Positions 1 through 11,600 of a DNA stretch of 64,000 nucleotides are shown here, in pieces. Within the stretch, counting starts at the first letter, position 1, and each line of letters starts with the position of its first letter. This DNA is from Rhizoctonia solani. Taxonomy: Eukaryota > Basidiomycota > Agaricomycetes > Cantharellales > Ceratobasidiaceae. The position numbers were made by a program, and so were the translations under genes. A model generated the notes under the pieces. It did no database searches, was not told the DNA's origin, and was given only the letters and a program-made list of their open reading frames with translations. The stretch spans positions 1,426,001-1,490,000 of the forward strand of contig NC_057374.1 of assembly GCF_016906535.1 (NCBI RefSeq), written 5' to 3'.

Positions 1-1763
1 ACGGGAGAATACAGGGGATGAAAACCAACAAGATAAAACGGCCGAGGATGAGCGAGTACGAGATCGAAAAGGACCAACCCAGGCAACAACGTTCGGAATT
101 CGGGTCCACATCGTTAAAAGCGGTGGAAAAATGGAGCTCGGAAAGCTTCATGAGCTTCATAAGATATATCGCAAGGTTGTGCACGACGAAATATCAGCTC
201 AGGATGGGAGAATTAAGTATTGAAATTACTGAAACAGCCTCCTATTTATAGGTATTTCTTTTTCAATCCACATCGCGTCGGCATATAAGCTCACCCAATT
301 GTAGTATCTACGAGCGATGCGCACATGCTTTTTTATGCGGCCTCCTCATCTGTGTTATGTCATTTGGAGGGTCTTTCATTGACATGTGGGTGGCTGGCGC
401 AGGATGCGCGACAATAGCATACTTGCAGCTAGGGGTGGCATCAGGCAATCTCTGTACTCTAATATTTTCGAGTGAGTCAAAAACACTCCGTTTATTACCA
501 GTCGTTTCCAACCTTTTTGCATAGGATATCTGCCGCTATGATGATGTCTTTTATTGCTCGCGGGCTGTCCAGCATCAACGGTCACTTATTTTGTTACTCG
601 GCCATTTCTTCTGCATCAGTTGGTAAGCCTCGTGCCGTTTGGTCACACACTCATTTGACATTCCATAGTTCTTATACTTCCGGGCTCTATTGTTTGTAAG
701 TAATTCCAGTGCCAACGCATATACGTTATATTGAGCCTTTCTCCTAGTGTCAAGCTCACTCGAGCTTGCATCCCGGAGTCTTGTGAGCGGAAGCGTCAAA
801 ATGGTTTACGCCATTGTGTATTCCTTGTTCCTTGGATTTAGCTTAACTATCGGAAGTGATCTCTACTATCTGGTGGACCAATCTGCTCGGCCCCGCATTG
901 CCGCTGGGATGGCAAATGTTACCGATTCCTACGACCTTCCTGGAATTTTCACCGGCGATAATGGTCAGGTTGTGTTCTCCGGCGCATTCACCTTCTTAAA
1001 ACCCGCTGCCTCGGTCACCAATACGGTTAAGTACGTGTCAAAGGGATGTACGCGCCGGGTTGACGGCCCGTGGTATTTACGGCAATTACCGATATGGACG
1101 CTTCTTGTACTGGTACCGCTCTACAGTATCATCTCATCAATGTGGAAGCTTCAGCCCTTTCTGAGCAAGCAGCTCCCAGTCATGGTCTTTATTAGCTGTT
1201 GCTCCTATGCCGCCAACAAAGGTGAATGGTTCAAGCATTATCATTGTAGACGAATACACTAAAGCACAAGGATAGCTGCCAATCGGTACATTTTCAATCG
1301 GAGCGATATCGTTTCTGCGATAGGTGCATTCGTTACAGGTATACTTGGGAATGCTTACGCCCGTATCTTTCGCGGTACTGCGTACACTGCGATGGTGACA
1401 GCGGTCGGATTCTTGGTACCCGTGAGTAGAAACATGGATTCCGGTAGCTCTGTTTGACGTCAAACTAGTCGGGTATTGCCGCAGCAGGAGGGCTTGCTCA
1501 GGTGGGGTACTTCTTCTTCCTGGCAGCTGAAATTCTAACGTACTAAGTATAGACCTACGAAAACTCCGAAGGGGATCAATACAGTACAGGTTTAGCCCTC
1601 GGTTTCCGTATGGTGCAAGGTTCGTTTCTCGTTCTTTACCTGTACATGGTCCTAAAAAACATCGACGCCAGTTGCAATCGGATGCACTGTCGGACTTTTC
1701 GGAGCTGGAGTAGTTGTCTATTCATTTGGGTCAACGAAGCGTTCAGGATATTTCGCGTTCTAG
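1..1763 (+). CDS. ThrE/Prm10-like membrane transporter, 5' end cut by window
   Basis: This is the C-terminal part of a threonine/serine exporter-like (ThrE, formerly DUF1212) protein, the family of yeast pheromone-regulated membrane protein Prm10. The first exon carries the family's soluble segment ending KLHELHKIYRKVVHDEISA. Membrane exons follow, with LLICVMSFGGSFIDMWVAGA, FIARGLSSINGHLFCYSAI, VYSLFLGFSLTIGSDLYYL and, near the end, AIGCTVGLFGAGVVVYSFG. The protein ends in the typical short basic/aromatic tail (KRSGYFAF). About seven short introns join these pieces in frame, for example the one after PVMVFISCCSYAANK. The N-terminal portion lies before the window, so size and start cannot be given. 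The family exports small amino acids in bacteria; the substrate of fungal members is unclear. Family assignment rests on the order and wording of the conserved helices. Confidence 0.8.
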
Positions 1764-3371
1764 GCTTATAATAGCATCACTATACGATCAATTTCGACGC
1801 AGGTTTGGGACAAATGGCGTCATTTTGAGAAACTGATCTGCTTGTGCGATATTCCAATCCATTATGAATAAAAATAAGTCAGGTTTTCGAAGGAATTAGC
1901 AGTTCAAAAATTTTCAACCTCGGCCCATCATGTATACTAGCAACAATGGCTGAGCCAACGTCTCAGACATAGTCATCTGAATGTAAGACAAGCTATGGGA
2001 GCAATTAAAACACTGGCCCTACCAAATATCGTTCCACTCATCGGAGTATTTCCGCGTGTGCATTACTCGTTTTACAATGTCCCAAATCTCGGCTTTTTAT
2101 TGGCCTATGGTCGTACCTATTAGTGATTCTATTCCGCTATAGAAGTTATATGCCAAAAGTATAAATTTGCCACATGCTAGAGTAATATTACATAATATCT
2201 CATGCATTTGTTCCACAGCTAGTTTGCCCGAAATATCCTGGAGGTCAATTTAGTATCTTGCAAATCGTGAAACGTATGACTTCGAGGCTTTAATTCGATG
2301 TGATTGCGTGCTTGCCGTGGTTGAGCGGCTTTTGAAAAGAAACGCTCCAGACTATTGGCCGGAAATGAGTCAGAAAAAGTGGTACGACTTCAAAGTAGCT
2401 CTCGAGGCCGACTCAATGACAATCGGTGATTATCCACCGTGATTTTCGCAATTATAGCTCATTTGTCGCTTGATCAGTCTATCGAAATCACATCGTAGTT
2501 TCGTTTCGAAGCAGGATTTGATCAAACTGGCCTCAGTTTATACCATAGGCTACCACGACCAAGGGCAAGCGAGCCCCAGCTCACGTCCGCAATTGTCAGT
2601 TCAAGCCTCAAATCACCATATACGCGTTATAGAAATAAGTAGCTATGGAACAAGAGTACGGTATTGGTGTTTGTTGTGTTAAATGGTTGACGTGTGTTAT
2701 AAAACGTTAACTTTAGGTTTGGGCTGAATGGTTCGAGACCCAGTTTGGAAGCTATGTAAAATACTACGAATGAAGTTCAAGGACTTAGTTATCTATAATG
2801 TAGTGGGGTGAATAATTCACGTAAGTTTCTTCAACTAGCGGTCATACACACAGCGAAGCTAACTCTCTTGATGCAGCGGCCTAAAGCTTCCATTAGACTG
2901 GGCATTTCTTCATACTGCCCAGGGGGTTGCGCGATTTTCTCGTTATTGTATACCCTGTACAACTATATATGCGCATGCGTAATTGTCTGTGCTTAGCATG
3001 GGATCCAAAAATGAGCAAGCTGTGACTATTACAGGAGCTCCAGAGGTTAGTTTGTAAGTAGGATGATATTTCATATACTATATGGGTTCTCACAGATGTG
3101 TCTGGTTTCATCATAGTAAACAACCGGGCACTATCGAAATGATTGGCCCGTGGCTTGGGGAGGGAATTTAGGCATCGGCACGCACGGCATGTAATCTAGA
3201 CTTCTTTTTCACTTGAGCCCCAACTGTTCCCTAAGCGAGTGTGAAAAGTATGGATCGAGTCATTCCCAGCCCTATAGATAAACCACTGTTGGCCGACGCC
3301 AGTATTATTGCACTATCCCCACTCCTCCTAATTGGTATTTTATCAACTCTTGGCAAGGCTCTTGGTGAACC
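1764..3371. other. Intergenic, degenerate; one coding-like fragment
   Basis: No intact gene is recognisable between the ThrE-like stop and the MFS start. A stretch at about 2320-2442 on the plus strand reads without stops as a protein-like segment (LLKRNAPDYWPEMSQKKWYD) before TGA, and another at about 2500-2640 also looks weakly coding. Neither has a clear start or a family I can name. They may be relics of a lost gene. Confidence 0.3.
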
Positions 3372-5740
3372 ATGTCTGGCCCGAAAGCTCCGATTTATAT
3401 AACTGAGGACGCGGCTCAAACCATTGTGCCGGTGACCTCTCATGCTGCCGACGAAGTCTCTGGTCCTCCTCAACGCCAGGCAGCTCAAGATATCGACCGC
3501 AAAGCTATCCAAAATACTCCACAATCAGCTTTGCTCGATATTGAACATCAACCTGTCGATGACGACCCGCGACTATGGTCGAAAAATCGTAAAGTTTGTT
3601 CTGATTGGATTGAGATATTATGCGACTTTGCCAACCCGTCACCATCAATTACAGATCACAATAGTCGCCATCATCGCGTTTGCGACCTTGGCTCCGACTT
3701 TCTCGGTAAACCTCTATAATCGTATGTTGCTTTCTCTTAGAAGCTCTACTGATGTGATAATTAACTAAATGAAAACCAGCTGCATTCGCTCAGATCAAGA
3801 AGGAGTTGCATGCAACCAATGGCCAAATTGCCTTATCTCTGGCATTATTCATTCTTGTCCAGGGGAACGCGCCCATAATCTGGAGCGCGGTGTCCGAGAT
3901 TAAAGGACGGAAAATAGTCTATATCGTGTCTATGCTAGTAGGTCATGTTGGGTATTCCTCAGAATAGCCGCACTTAATGAACCGCGTCCAGCTCTTTTGT
4001 ATTGGTTCGGCAATCTGTGGCGCCGCGAAGGACATGAAAGTTCTGATTGGGATGCGGATCGTTCAAGCCGCTGGATCCAGCTCAGTTTTGAATCTCGGTG
4101 CTGGGACTCTTAGTGTATGTCTTACATACCCATTCACATACTTAGCGCTACAGTGCTAATATCAAGTTTGTATTACGACAGGACATGTATGATCCACACG
4201 AACGGGGCACTATGATGGGAATTTACTTTGCCGGGGTTCGCTCTATAAGCACACTAATTTTTCTCTTTGTATCAAACCTAACACAGCTCCATTTGCGTTC
4301 GGGACGCTCGTAGCCCTTGTTAGGGCCAAGTATTGTTAGTCCATCTCGTTCCATTAAACCTCGCTTCATGTACACTGGCCGATGAGTTAATTCTTTCCTC
4401 TCGTACCCATCCCCTTTGTGAACCACAGGGGCCAATCATAGGCGGCGGACTTACTGCTGGGTTCTCCTGGCGCGCTACTTTTTGGTTCCTAGTAATTTTC
4501 GCCGGTGTTTCCCTTGGTACTTTTGTGTTTCTACCCGATACTTGGCGCCGTGAACGTAGTACTTCCTATCAAGCCGCCAAACAGCGAGCACTGAAGGAGC
4601 GTGCGAAGCGAAGCCAAGCGGGGACACCTACCTGGAGTCGAGCCCCTAGTCCAACTAGAAGCGGTACTGTTACGCCGATTATTGGTGCAAATACTCCTAC
4701 GGACCTGACCCAAGGTTATGAGGACAAGAAAAAAGCCCAGGAGCAAGTGGCGAACGCCGCCACCACTGTGGTTAAGTCCGAAAAACATGGAGTGCAAGAT
4801 GAAGATATCAAACTCTCAATAACAGACGTAAATCCCATCTCCCCGATTTGGCATATTCTCAAGGAACGGTCAAATCTCTGCATCCTTTTTGCGAGTGGTG
4901 AGCAGTCCAGCACGGATAAAGTGAAGTATATTTGACCGTATTTCGATAGCCCTCTTGTTTGCATATCAATATGCTGTTGCTTTTACCGCAGCATTGACTT
5001 TTGCAGGGGAGCCATATAATTATAACTCAATAAAGGTCGGGCTTGTACTTCTATCTTTTGGGCTAGGGAACCTTTCTGGATCTATTCTGGGAGGTCGATG
5101 GTCCGATCGTGTCTTGGGACAACTCAAAGCGAAAAATGGAGGAGAAAGTGTTCCTGAAGTAAGTGACATGGCTATATGCGCGATTACTGGATTGATTAAT
5201 GTTGTTTTATTCAAGATGCGTTTGCAAAGCACAAAACCTGCTTTGATATTCTTACCCTTCTTTGTAATAGCTTATGCATGGATGTGTGAAAAACACGTAA
5301 ATATTGCTGGGCCGGTGGTGGTACTATTCTTCTCTGGGTTCTGTGCCATGTAAGCTTCTCGGTCTCTATTTCATGAATTGATTTGGCTTACAAACTTATT
5401 CAGCTGGATATATTCAAGTACACTTGCATACATTGTTGATTCTAACCCTGGGCGAGCATCTTCCGCAATCGCTACAAATAGCTCATTCAGGGGAATATCG
5501 GGACTCATAGCTGCCGAGATTTCTGTCCCTTTGAAGGTGCGCTGGCCTTATCCTACATACTTATCTCGACTTATTGACTTCGGCATGGGGGCGTGCGTGT
5601 GTGAAAAGAATGCTCTTGGCGATGGTGGGCTATACACTCTTTGGGCTGGGCTCTTAGTTATATGCGAGGCTCTCATTATCTTACTTATTTGGCGCGGTGG
5701 AAAATGGCGTGCTGCACGTCAACAGGGTCTCCCAGTCTGA
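3372..5740 (+). CDS. MFS drug:H+ antiporter (DHA1, Qdr/Dtr-like)
   Basis: Major facilitator superfamily transporter of the 12-helix DHA1 class, expected to export drugs or small organic molecules across the plasma membrane by proton antiport. Exons joined across about eight introns give an acidic N-terminal tail, then helix 1 (IVAIIAFATLAPTFSVNLYN) and the helix 2-3 loop with the family motif SEIKGRK. IGMRIVQAAGSSSVLNLGAG is helix 4, DMYDPHERGTMMGIYFAG leads into helix 5, and PLLGPSIGPIIGG is the antiporter motif C. A long hydrophilic central loop (Ser/Thr/Lys-rich, about 4560-4850) separates the halves. The C-terminal half keeps SFGLGNLSGSILGGRWSDR and the last helices. All junctions can be placed at GT-AG sites without breaking frame, including a tiny exon at about 4309-4332 encoding PLLGPSI. 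The wording is closest to Qdr1/Dtr1-type proteins. It appears intact. Confidence 0.85.
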
Positions 5741-6606
5741 ATACCTCCATCTATGCCCGCTGCTTAAGCATACCGCGGGCCGGTGGGGTTTGATTGTCTT
5801 CTTTCCAAATTTGCATGCCCTCATGTATTTTGTTTGTTACCAGCCTTAATAGAGTCTCAGTGTTTGCATTGCTATAGTTGAACAGTCAGAATTTCTAAAC
5901 CAACTCAGTCATTGAGACTTGTTGGGTCGAGTTCCGGATTTTTCAACTCACGGAGTATTTGCATGAGCTTGGTAATAATTATAGACCAACGTGGTATTGG
6001 TGGAACCCAGAAGTGGGAGTTTTCTGGACATAAAAGGCCGTGCCTTGTATGCGGTGTACTGGCAAAGTCCGGCCGTTATTCCTAGAAGCTTTACGACCCG
6101 TCGTACCTCCGGGTGGAGGTGATTGGCGGTGTGTTCTCACCTCCATTGGCGCTTAAGGGTGGATAAACCTAGTTGGCTGTCAAAAATGCCCCTCGGCTAA
6201 GCCAGCTTTCCCACAAGTTCACTTGCTTTAATAGATAAAAACGATATAATATAATATAACAACAAGCTCATATCTCTGAATTTTCTCTGTGTGTTATCCA
6301 GCTGCGGATAGTTGGGTTCCGGGCACAGGCCTGATGCTGATTTTCCATATTTCCAAGCTCACCGTACGCGTAATATCGAGCGATCGATTTGCTAGATTAT
6401 GCATTGATAGACTATTCCAGGACTAAGAAATAAGCAGGAGGGGGTGTGCGGGATCTAAGTATTCATTACCACATAGCCACACCGTTACTAGCTATAGACC
6501 ACTGGTATGTAAACTCCAGAAGCTAAGCTAAGCATGGAAACAGTCACGGTTTGAGTCAGCCAATTGCAAGATGTTATTGCCACAAGGTTCTCATTCACTC
6601 TCAGCC
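5741..6606. other. Intergenic with a cluster of short inverted repeats
   Basis: No coding sequence is seen. Between 6092 and 6145 three overlapping perfect palindromes occur: TACGAC/GTCGTA (6092-6105), ACCTCC/GGAGGT (6105-6120) and TGGAGGTGA/TCACCTCCA (6114-6145). The last two share bases and so form mutually exclusive hairpins. An A/T-rich tract (ATAATATAATATAAC) lies near 6250. No known RNA family is recognised. Confidence 0.4.
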
Positions 6607-7892
6607 ATGAGCTTGAGTGCTAAAGTGAACCTCCCGATTGAATTATTACCCTCATATTCAATCTTGTGCAACCTGAATCCCTCGCTGTCTTGATGCGTTG
6701 CAATACATGTTTCTACCAGATATGCAATCCACTATTCTATAGAGAAGTCCACCTGCATACGCCTATCCAGTTAGTGCGACTATCGAACAGCCAAAAAGCT
6801 ACTCAGGCATCGATGCTAAGAACTACCGAAACTCTACTTGTTGATGATTTCGCCTTATACCTAGAATCTTGGGAGAACATTGATGTTGAATATTCCTCAG
6901 ACCCTTTCCACTACCTTCTTATCGTGCTACATGCGACCATATCACTCAGTTGACTCAAGATAACTCAGAGCAAAGTTACAAAGGATTTCTTCCGGAGGGT
7001 CGATAGGATCCATAAACATAATGACTCAAGCGGAGTACTGAGCACGTTTAGAGACCCCAAATTTCTTCCAAACCTCTCACTTATAAGCGTTTTCAGTCCC
7101 TACATTTTTGACGGACCCAAGAGATCTTATTTTTATGGACTCTGTTATGGTCGAGTTATAGAGTGCTACTCTACATGGGCCAATAAGAAGGTGTTTGTGG
7201 CTATGTTTCCTGGGCTGTGAAAAATTGAGGCCACGACCCTGGGTCCTCAGTTAGCATCTTCCCCTGAAAGACATGTTTCTAGTGGGAGGGTTGGGCAATT
7301 AATTCGACAATCTATTGATGCCGATATCCGTTTAAACGTCAACAGATTGGTACTTTTACTAAAATTTCCTGGTGTCGTCCTTAATAACGAACCTTCGCCC
7401 ATTCACGACACTTATTCTTGGCTCAAGGACGTACTGACCACGGCTGAACTTCCCCATCTCCAAACACTCTCCGCTACGTTCGAATCTCTGCCGTTGGATT
7501 GGGAAATTGGTCTCGAGGCACAGCTTTTGGGTGTCAAGAAACTTCAAACGGTTGCTCCGAGGGTTTCACAACTCATGTTATCATCGAACAAAACGCTCTG
7601 GAAAAAATGGACTCCCGCTCCCGGGGAGATTTCTTTATATCCAACTGTTCCTGACTGGACACCTTATCCATCAGAAAATGGTAATCCTAGACGGGATCCG
7701 TTACGCGAAAGCTTTTTATGGTGGTTCAATGCGATGGGCCTCGATATTTTAGGAACACAAGACCAAATGCTAAAGAGAGAATTTGTCAAGCAGTTGTCGG
7801 AGGCGATGTGCGAGCGATGGGATTATAGGGATTATAGGGCCCTTACTGCAGATAGCATACATAGACAACTTGAATTTCTCAATTTGATTTAG
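6607..7892 (+). pseudogene. Broken F-box-like protein gene
   Basis: The start reads as a typical Agaricomycete F-box domain (NLPIELLP, then IFNLVQPESLAVLMRC and FYQICNPLFYREVHL). F-box proteins recruit substrates to SCF ubiquitin ligases. The frame slips by one base near 6650, between LPIELLP and IFNLVQ. The rest is a single frame interrupted by two in-frame TGA codons (6951-6953 and 7218-7220), after which the same frame continues to TAG at 7892 with clearly protein-like sequence (LPHLQTLSATFESLPLDWEI). No splice sites remove either TGA sensibly. Two nonsense codons plus a frameshift in one gene make decay much more likely than sequence error. The part after the F-box is the variable region common in these lineage-expanded families. 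No substrate can be inferred. Confidence 0.65.
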
Positions 7893-8646
7893 TGATACAT
7901 AACATGTATGAATTTCGGGGCAGCTAGCCACCACTAAATCACTAAGCCGTTTGTCCGTAGCGTCCTTTGCAAGTGGTTGCGGTATGCATGGTAGGCTAAA
8001 ATTGAAGACCCTACACGTAACTCATGCCGAACTGGTCGCAACCAATCGATTTAACTAGCATGTCGTCCACGATATAGAATAACACTACCCTCAGATTCCA
8101 CAATCCTCTATATTTATATAGGAAACGTAGCACACAAAAAAAAAACAAGCGCCCAGATTACACGATGGTTAACATAACTAGATTGAACGAGCGACTGTAT
8201 GCGCATAACGCATTCACACAAAATCACAAAAAAGTAACACATGAAAACGCCCCAACAGCTTACATTTTAATCAAAGATTAATACACCCCACAAAGGTCGT
8301 GATGTACATTCACACGTCAAGTGGTGGTATAGTATGTAAAAGACATTCACCCATGGCGAGAGGTGCGAGGGACGTGGATAAGAAACAAAAGTTAAAGATC
8401 CGGTGTAACAAGAACAAGTCCACGGCTTCTGGTTGAAGAAGAGTAAAAAAAGATTAACCAAAAAGAGGGAACCAAAGAAGCCCTTCCATTGAAGATGAAA
8501 AGAATAAATCAAAACTTTGTACCAAGTCTGAAAAGAAGAAACAAGGGGGAAGAAAGACCCGCATACGACACGAAAGAGAGAGAGAGAGAAACCAATATAA
8601 CCAGAGGGGGCATATAGATCCGATTTGTTGTCTACACATTTGACGT
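7893..8646. other. Intergenic / 3' flank of the mucin-like gene
   Basis: No gene is supported. The stretch contains an A9 run near 8138 and a GA microsatellite around 8575-8590. Open frames on the minus strand here are Phe/Leu-rich, have no homology that I recognise and probably fall in the 3' untranslated region of the minus-strand gene that ends at 8647. Confidence 0.4.
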
Positions 8647-11600
8647 TTACCAATTCAGACTGCTCTCCCTGAGCACCGGCGCGGAAATCGCGCTCGTTTG
8701 GACAGGCACACGACGATGCGAAGGAGCGCGGCGATAATTGTACTCGTCCGTGACAGCATGCGAGCTCGCGCTGCCTTGGTATCCTCGCAACGAGTCCTCG
8801 GCAAAGAAGAAGCTCCTCGGCCTCTCATCGGGTGTGCGCACACCTTGGCGCTCGTACATCGGGCTGATCGGGCGGTGCGCCTGTTCACGCTTGCGCTGTG
8901 CCTTTTTGTACAAGAAGAACCCGATCACTGCTGCAAACACGATTCCAAACGCGGTGCAGACTCCGATGATGGCGTCCCGACGGCTACGGTCCGTGCCCGA
9001 GTCCTGTTCGACTGTGCCATTGCCTCCTGGGCTTGCCACCCGAGTTGGGGGTCGTGCCAGTGGAACCGGTGGAACCCGAGTTGACAGGCAGCGAGGGATC
9101 GATCAAAGAAGCAAGCTGAGCAGGGATCGTGGACGTTTGACCAGAGTACAGCGTAGACTGCTTGGCGCGGAGCTGAGAGGAGCTCATCCACTTTATCATC
9201 GGGAATATAGGCCATGTACGTGGTACGGATCTCGGACGGGTCGCCAGAGTACGATGCAGGGAGGAATGCCTGGAGCGCAAAAGTCTTGACTTGGTCGGCT
9301 TTACCACCCCCGCAAAACACGTTATTACTTGTTCAGTTTACGAGATCAAATAAAGCGGCTTACCAGATAAATTCAACGCGGTCTGAAGTACCATGGGTGT
9401 ATACGCAAAGAGCTGTCCGACCGAATCAGAGCGCTGCGCGACAAACGCCCAGCTCAATTCCTTTGTAAACAACAAGCTGATCAGAGTATAGCCCTTGAGT
9501 TGGTTCGCGTCCTTTGCCGGGTCGACACCCCCGACCAAGGGGACGATACGCCGAGGAAGCTCGCTTGGGAACAAGATCGTGGTGGTCGGGGCTTGGCTAG
9601 TACTCGTACTGGTCGAAGTGGTCACAACTGCATCCGGATCAGTCTGGGTAATGGTGCTACTCGTAGAGCTCGATGTGCTGGTTGTCGACGGGAGAACCAA
9701 CTTGGTTGTTTCAGTCAAGAACGAAAACTGCGACTCGAGCGCTCGGGTGGTGGTGGTAGTAACAGTCGACGAGGCGCTCGTGATGGTAGACGTAGACTCG
9801 GTCGATGAGGTGCCGGTTCCGCTGATCGAGCCCGAAGAGGTAGAAACCGTGCTGCTGGTCTGGTTGCGAGAGGCCGTCGGGAATGTGACAATCTGCGTGG
9901 ACTCCGAGGTGCTTCCGGACGAAGTACTGGTGATGGTGCCAGAAGACCTGGTCAGGGTAGTCGTATCCGAAACAGACTGAGTACGAGTCTGAGAGACCGA
10001 CTCGGTAATGGCTGTATCAGTGGCAGTTCGAGTGGTAGTCGCAGTCGCAGTCTGGTTTCCTGACTGGGTAACGGACAGAGTTTGGCTCACAGACTGGGTC
10101 TGGGAGAACGACGCGCTGGTGGTACTCTCGGTTTCGGTTTCGGTCTCAGTCTGAGAGGCGGTTCGAGTTGAAGAGACTGTTCCGGTGGTTTCAGTTCGTG
10201 TGGCTGTAGCGGTTACCGAGCCGGTGGTCGAGGCAGTCGCAGTATCGCTCAGGGACTGTGTTCCAGAGACGGAGACGGATGTGGGCAACAAGGTACCGGT
10301 GCTTGTACGGGTCGAAGAGCTTCCAGTGCCTGTGACCGATTGGGAGACGGAACCAGTCTGGGACGCGCTGTCGGTTTCGGTTTCGACGGGGGTCGTAGCA
10401 GTAGCGGTGCCATTAACAGTCCCAGTAGGAAGAGGCAACGTCGCCGAAACAGAAACGGACCGGGTGGTAGTTGGGAGCGCAAGGGTAGAAGTGAACGAGC
10501 TAGTCAAGACTTCATCGGGATCGACGCTCGCGCCCGACTGGGTGGATGCGGCCGAGGTCGCGGTGGCCGTCGCGTTTCCGGTAGGCAAAGCAACAGGGAG
10601 CGAAATGCTCAAAGTACCAGTGGGATCGGCTTCGGAAGTAGCAACGCTCGAAGGGACGACGCTGGTTCCAATTGATCCAGTCTGTGACGCGGTCCCGAAC
10701 GAAGATGAAACAGCAACCGTGGAGGTAGGAGCAGACTCGGTTCCGGTTCCAGAAATGGTACCACTTGCAGAACGCGTGCCAGTGGGGACTGCGCTCGATG
10801 AAGGAGCAGTCGCCGATGGTTCAGCGCTGGTTTCGGATAACAAGGACGAGATTGGCAGGTTGAGGATTGGAGTGCCGGTGGAACTGGCAGCCGATGCAGC
10901 CGATGTAGCAGTCTGAGAAGTAGCTCCGGACGAAATAACCGATTCAGACTCGGACACGGACGCAGACGCAGACGTAGATCCAGTGCCAGTAGGAGCAGCA
11001 CTAGACGAAGGAACAGTCAAAGTGGGCTCAGCAGAGCTCTCAGGTAGCAAACTCGAAGTGAGCGGCAGATTGATGACCGGAGTGCTACTGGGGCTGGTAG
11101 ATGATCCAGATCCAGATGTAGTTACAGGCGCAGAGGCAGACCCACACTAGTAGGAGCAGCACTGGACGAGGGAGCGGCCAGAGTTGACTCGGTGGTGCTT
11201 CCAGGCAACAAACTCGAAGTGAGGGGGAGGTTGATAACTGGAGTGCCGGTGGAACTGGTAGCCGGCGCGGACGAGATCTCAGACTGGGACTCAGACTCAG
11301 TAACAGGCGCGGTTGATGCAGCGGTAGTGGTAGCAGCCGAAGATTGGGCGGTTGAAGTCGGCTCGCTGGTGGTACTAGGCAACAACGCGGATGTGAGAGG
11401 TAGATCAAGGACTGGCTCGTGCTGGAACTCTGTTGGGCTTCAGACTGGGAGGCTGAAGCGGTCGATGACGGGGCGGGAGTAGTCGAAGGCTCGCGAGCGG
11501 TGGATGTGGGCTCGGGGGTGGTCTCGGGAGCAGAAGACGATGATGTTAGGGCGGTAGGCAAATCAAGGGAGAGCAAGGGCGAATTGGTGGATGAACCGCC

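Noticed and set aside
2720..2760. TTCGAGAC sequence resembling a tRNA T-loop
   Set aside because: The flanking bases do not form a T-stem and no acceptor or anticodon arm is found upstream.
4200..4440. Apparent stop codons in the MFS gene between helices 5 and 6
   Set aside because: Two introns around a small exon encoding PLLGPSI remove them and restore the family motif PLLGPSIGPIIGG.
8267..8653. 128-codon Phe/Leu-rich minus-strand frame, could be a membrane protein
   Set aside because: It overlaps the stop of the mucin-like gene, is explained by A/G-rich plus-strand sequence and microsatellite, and shows no helix spacing or homology.
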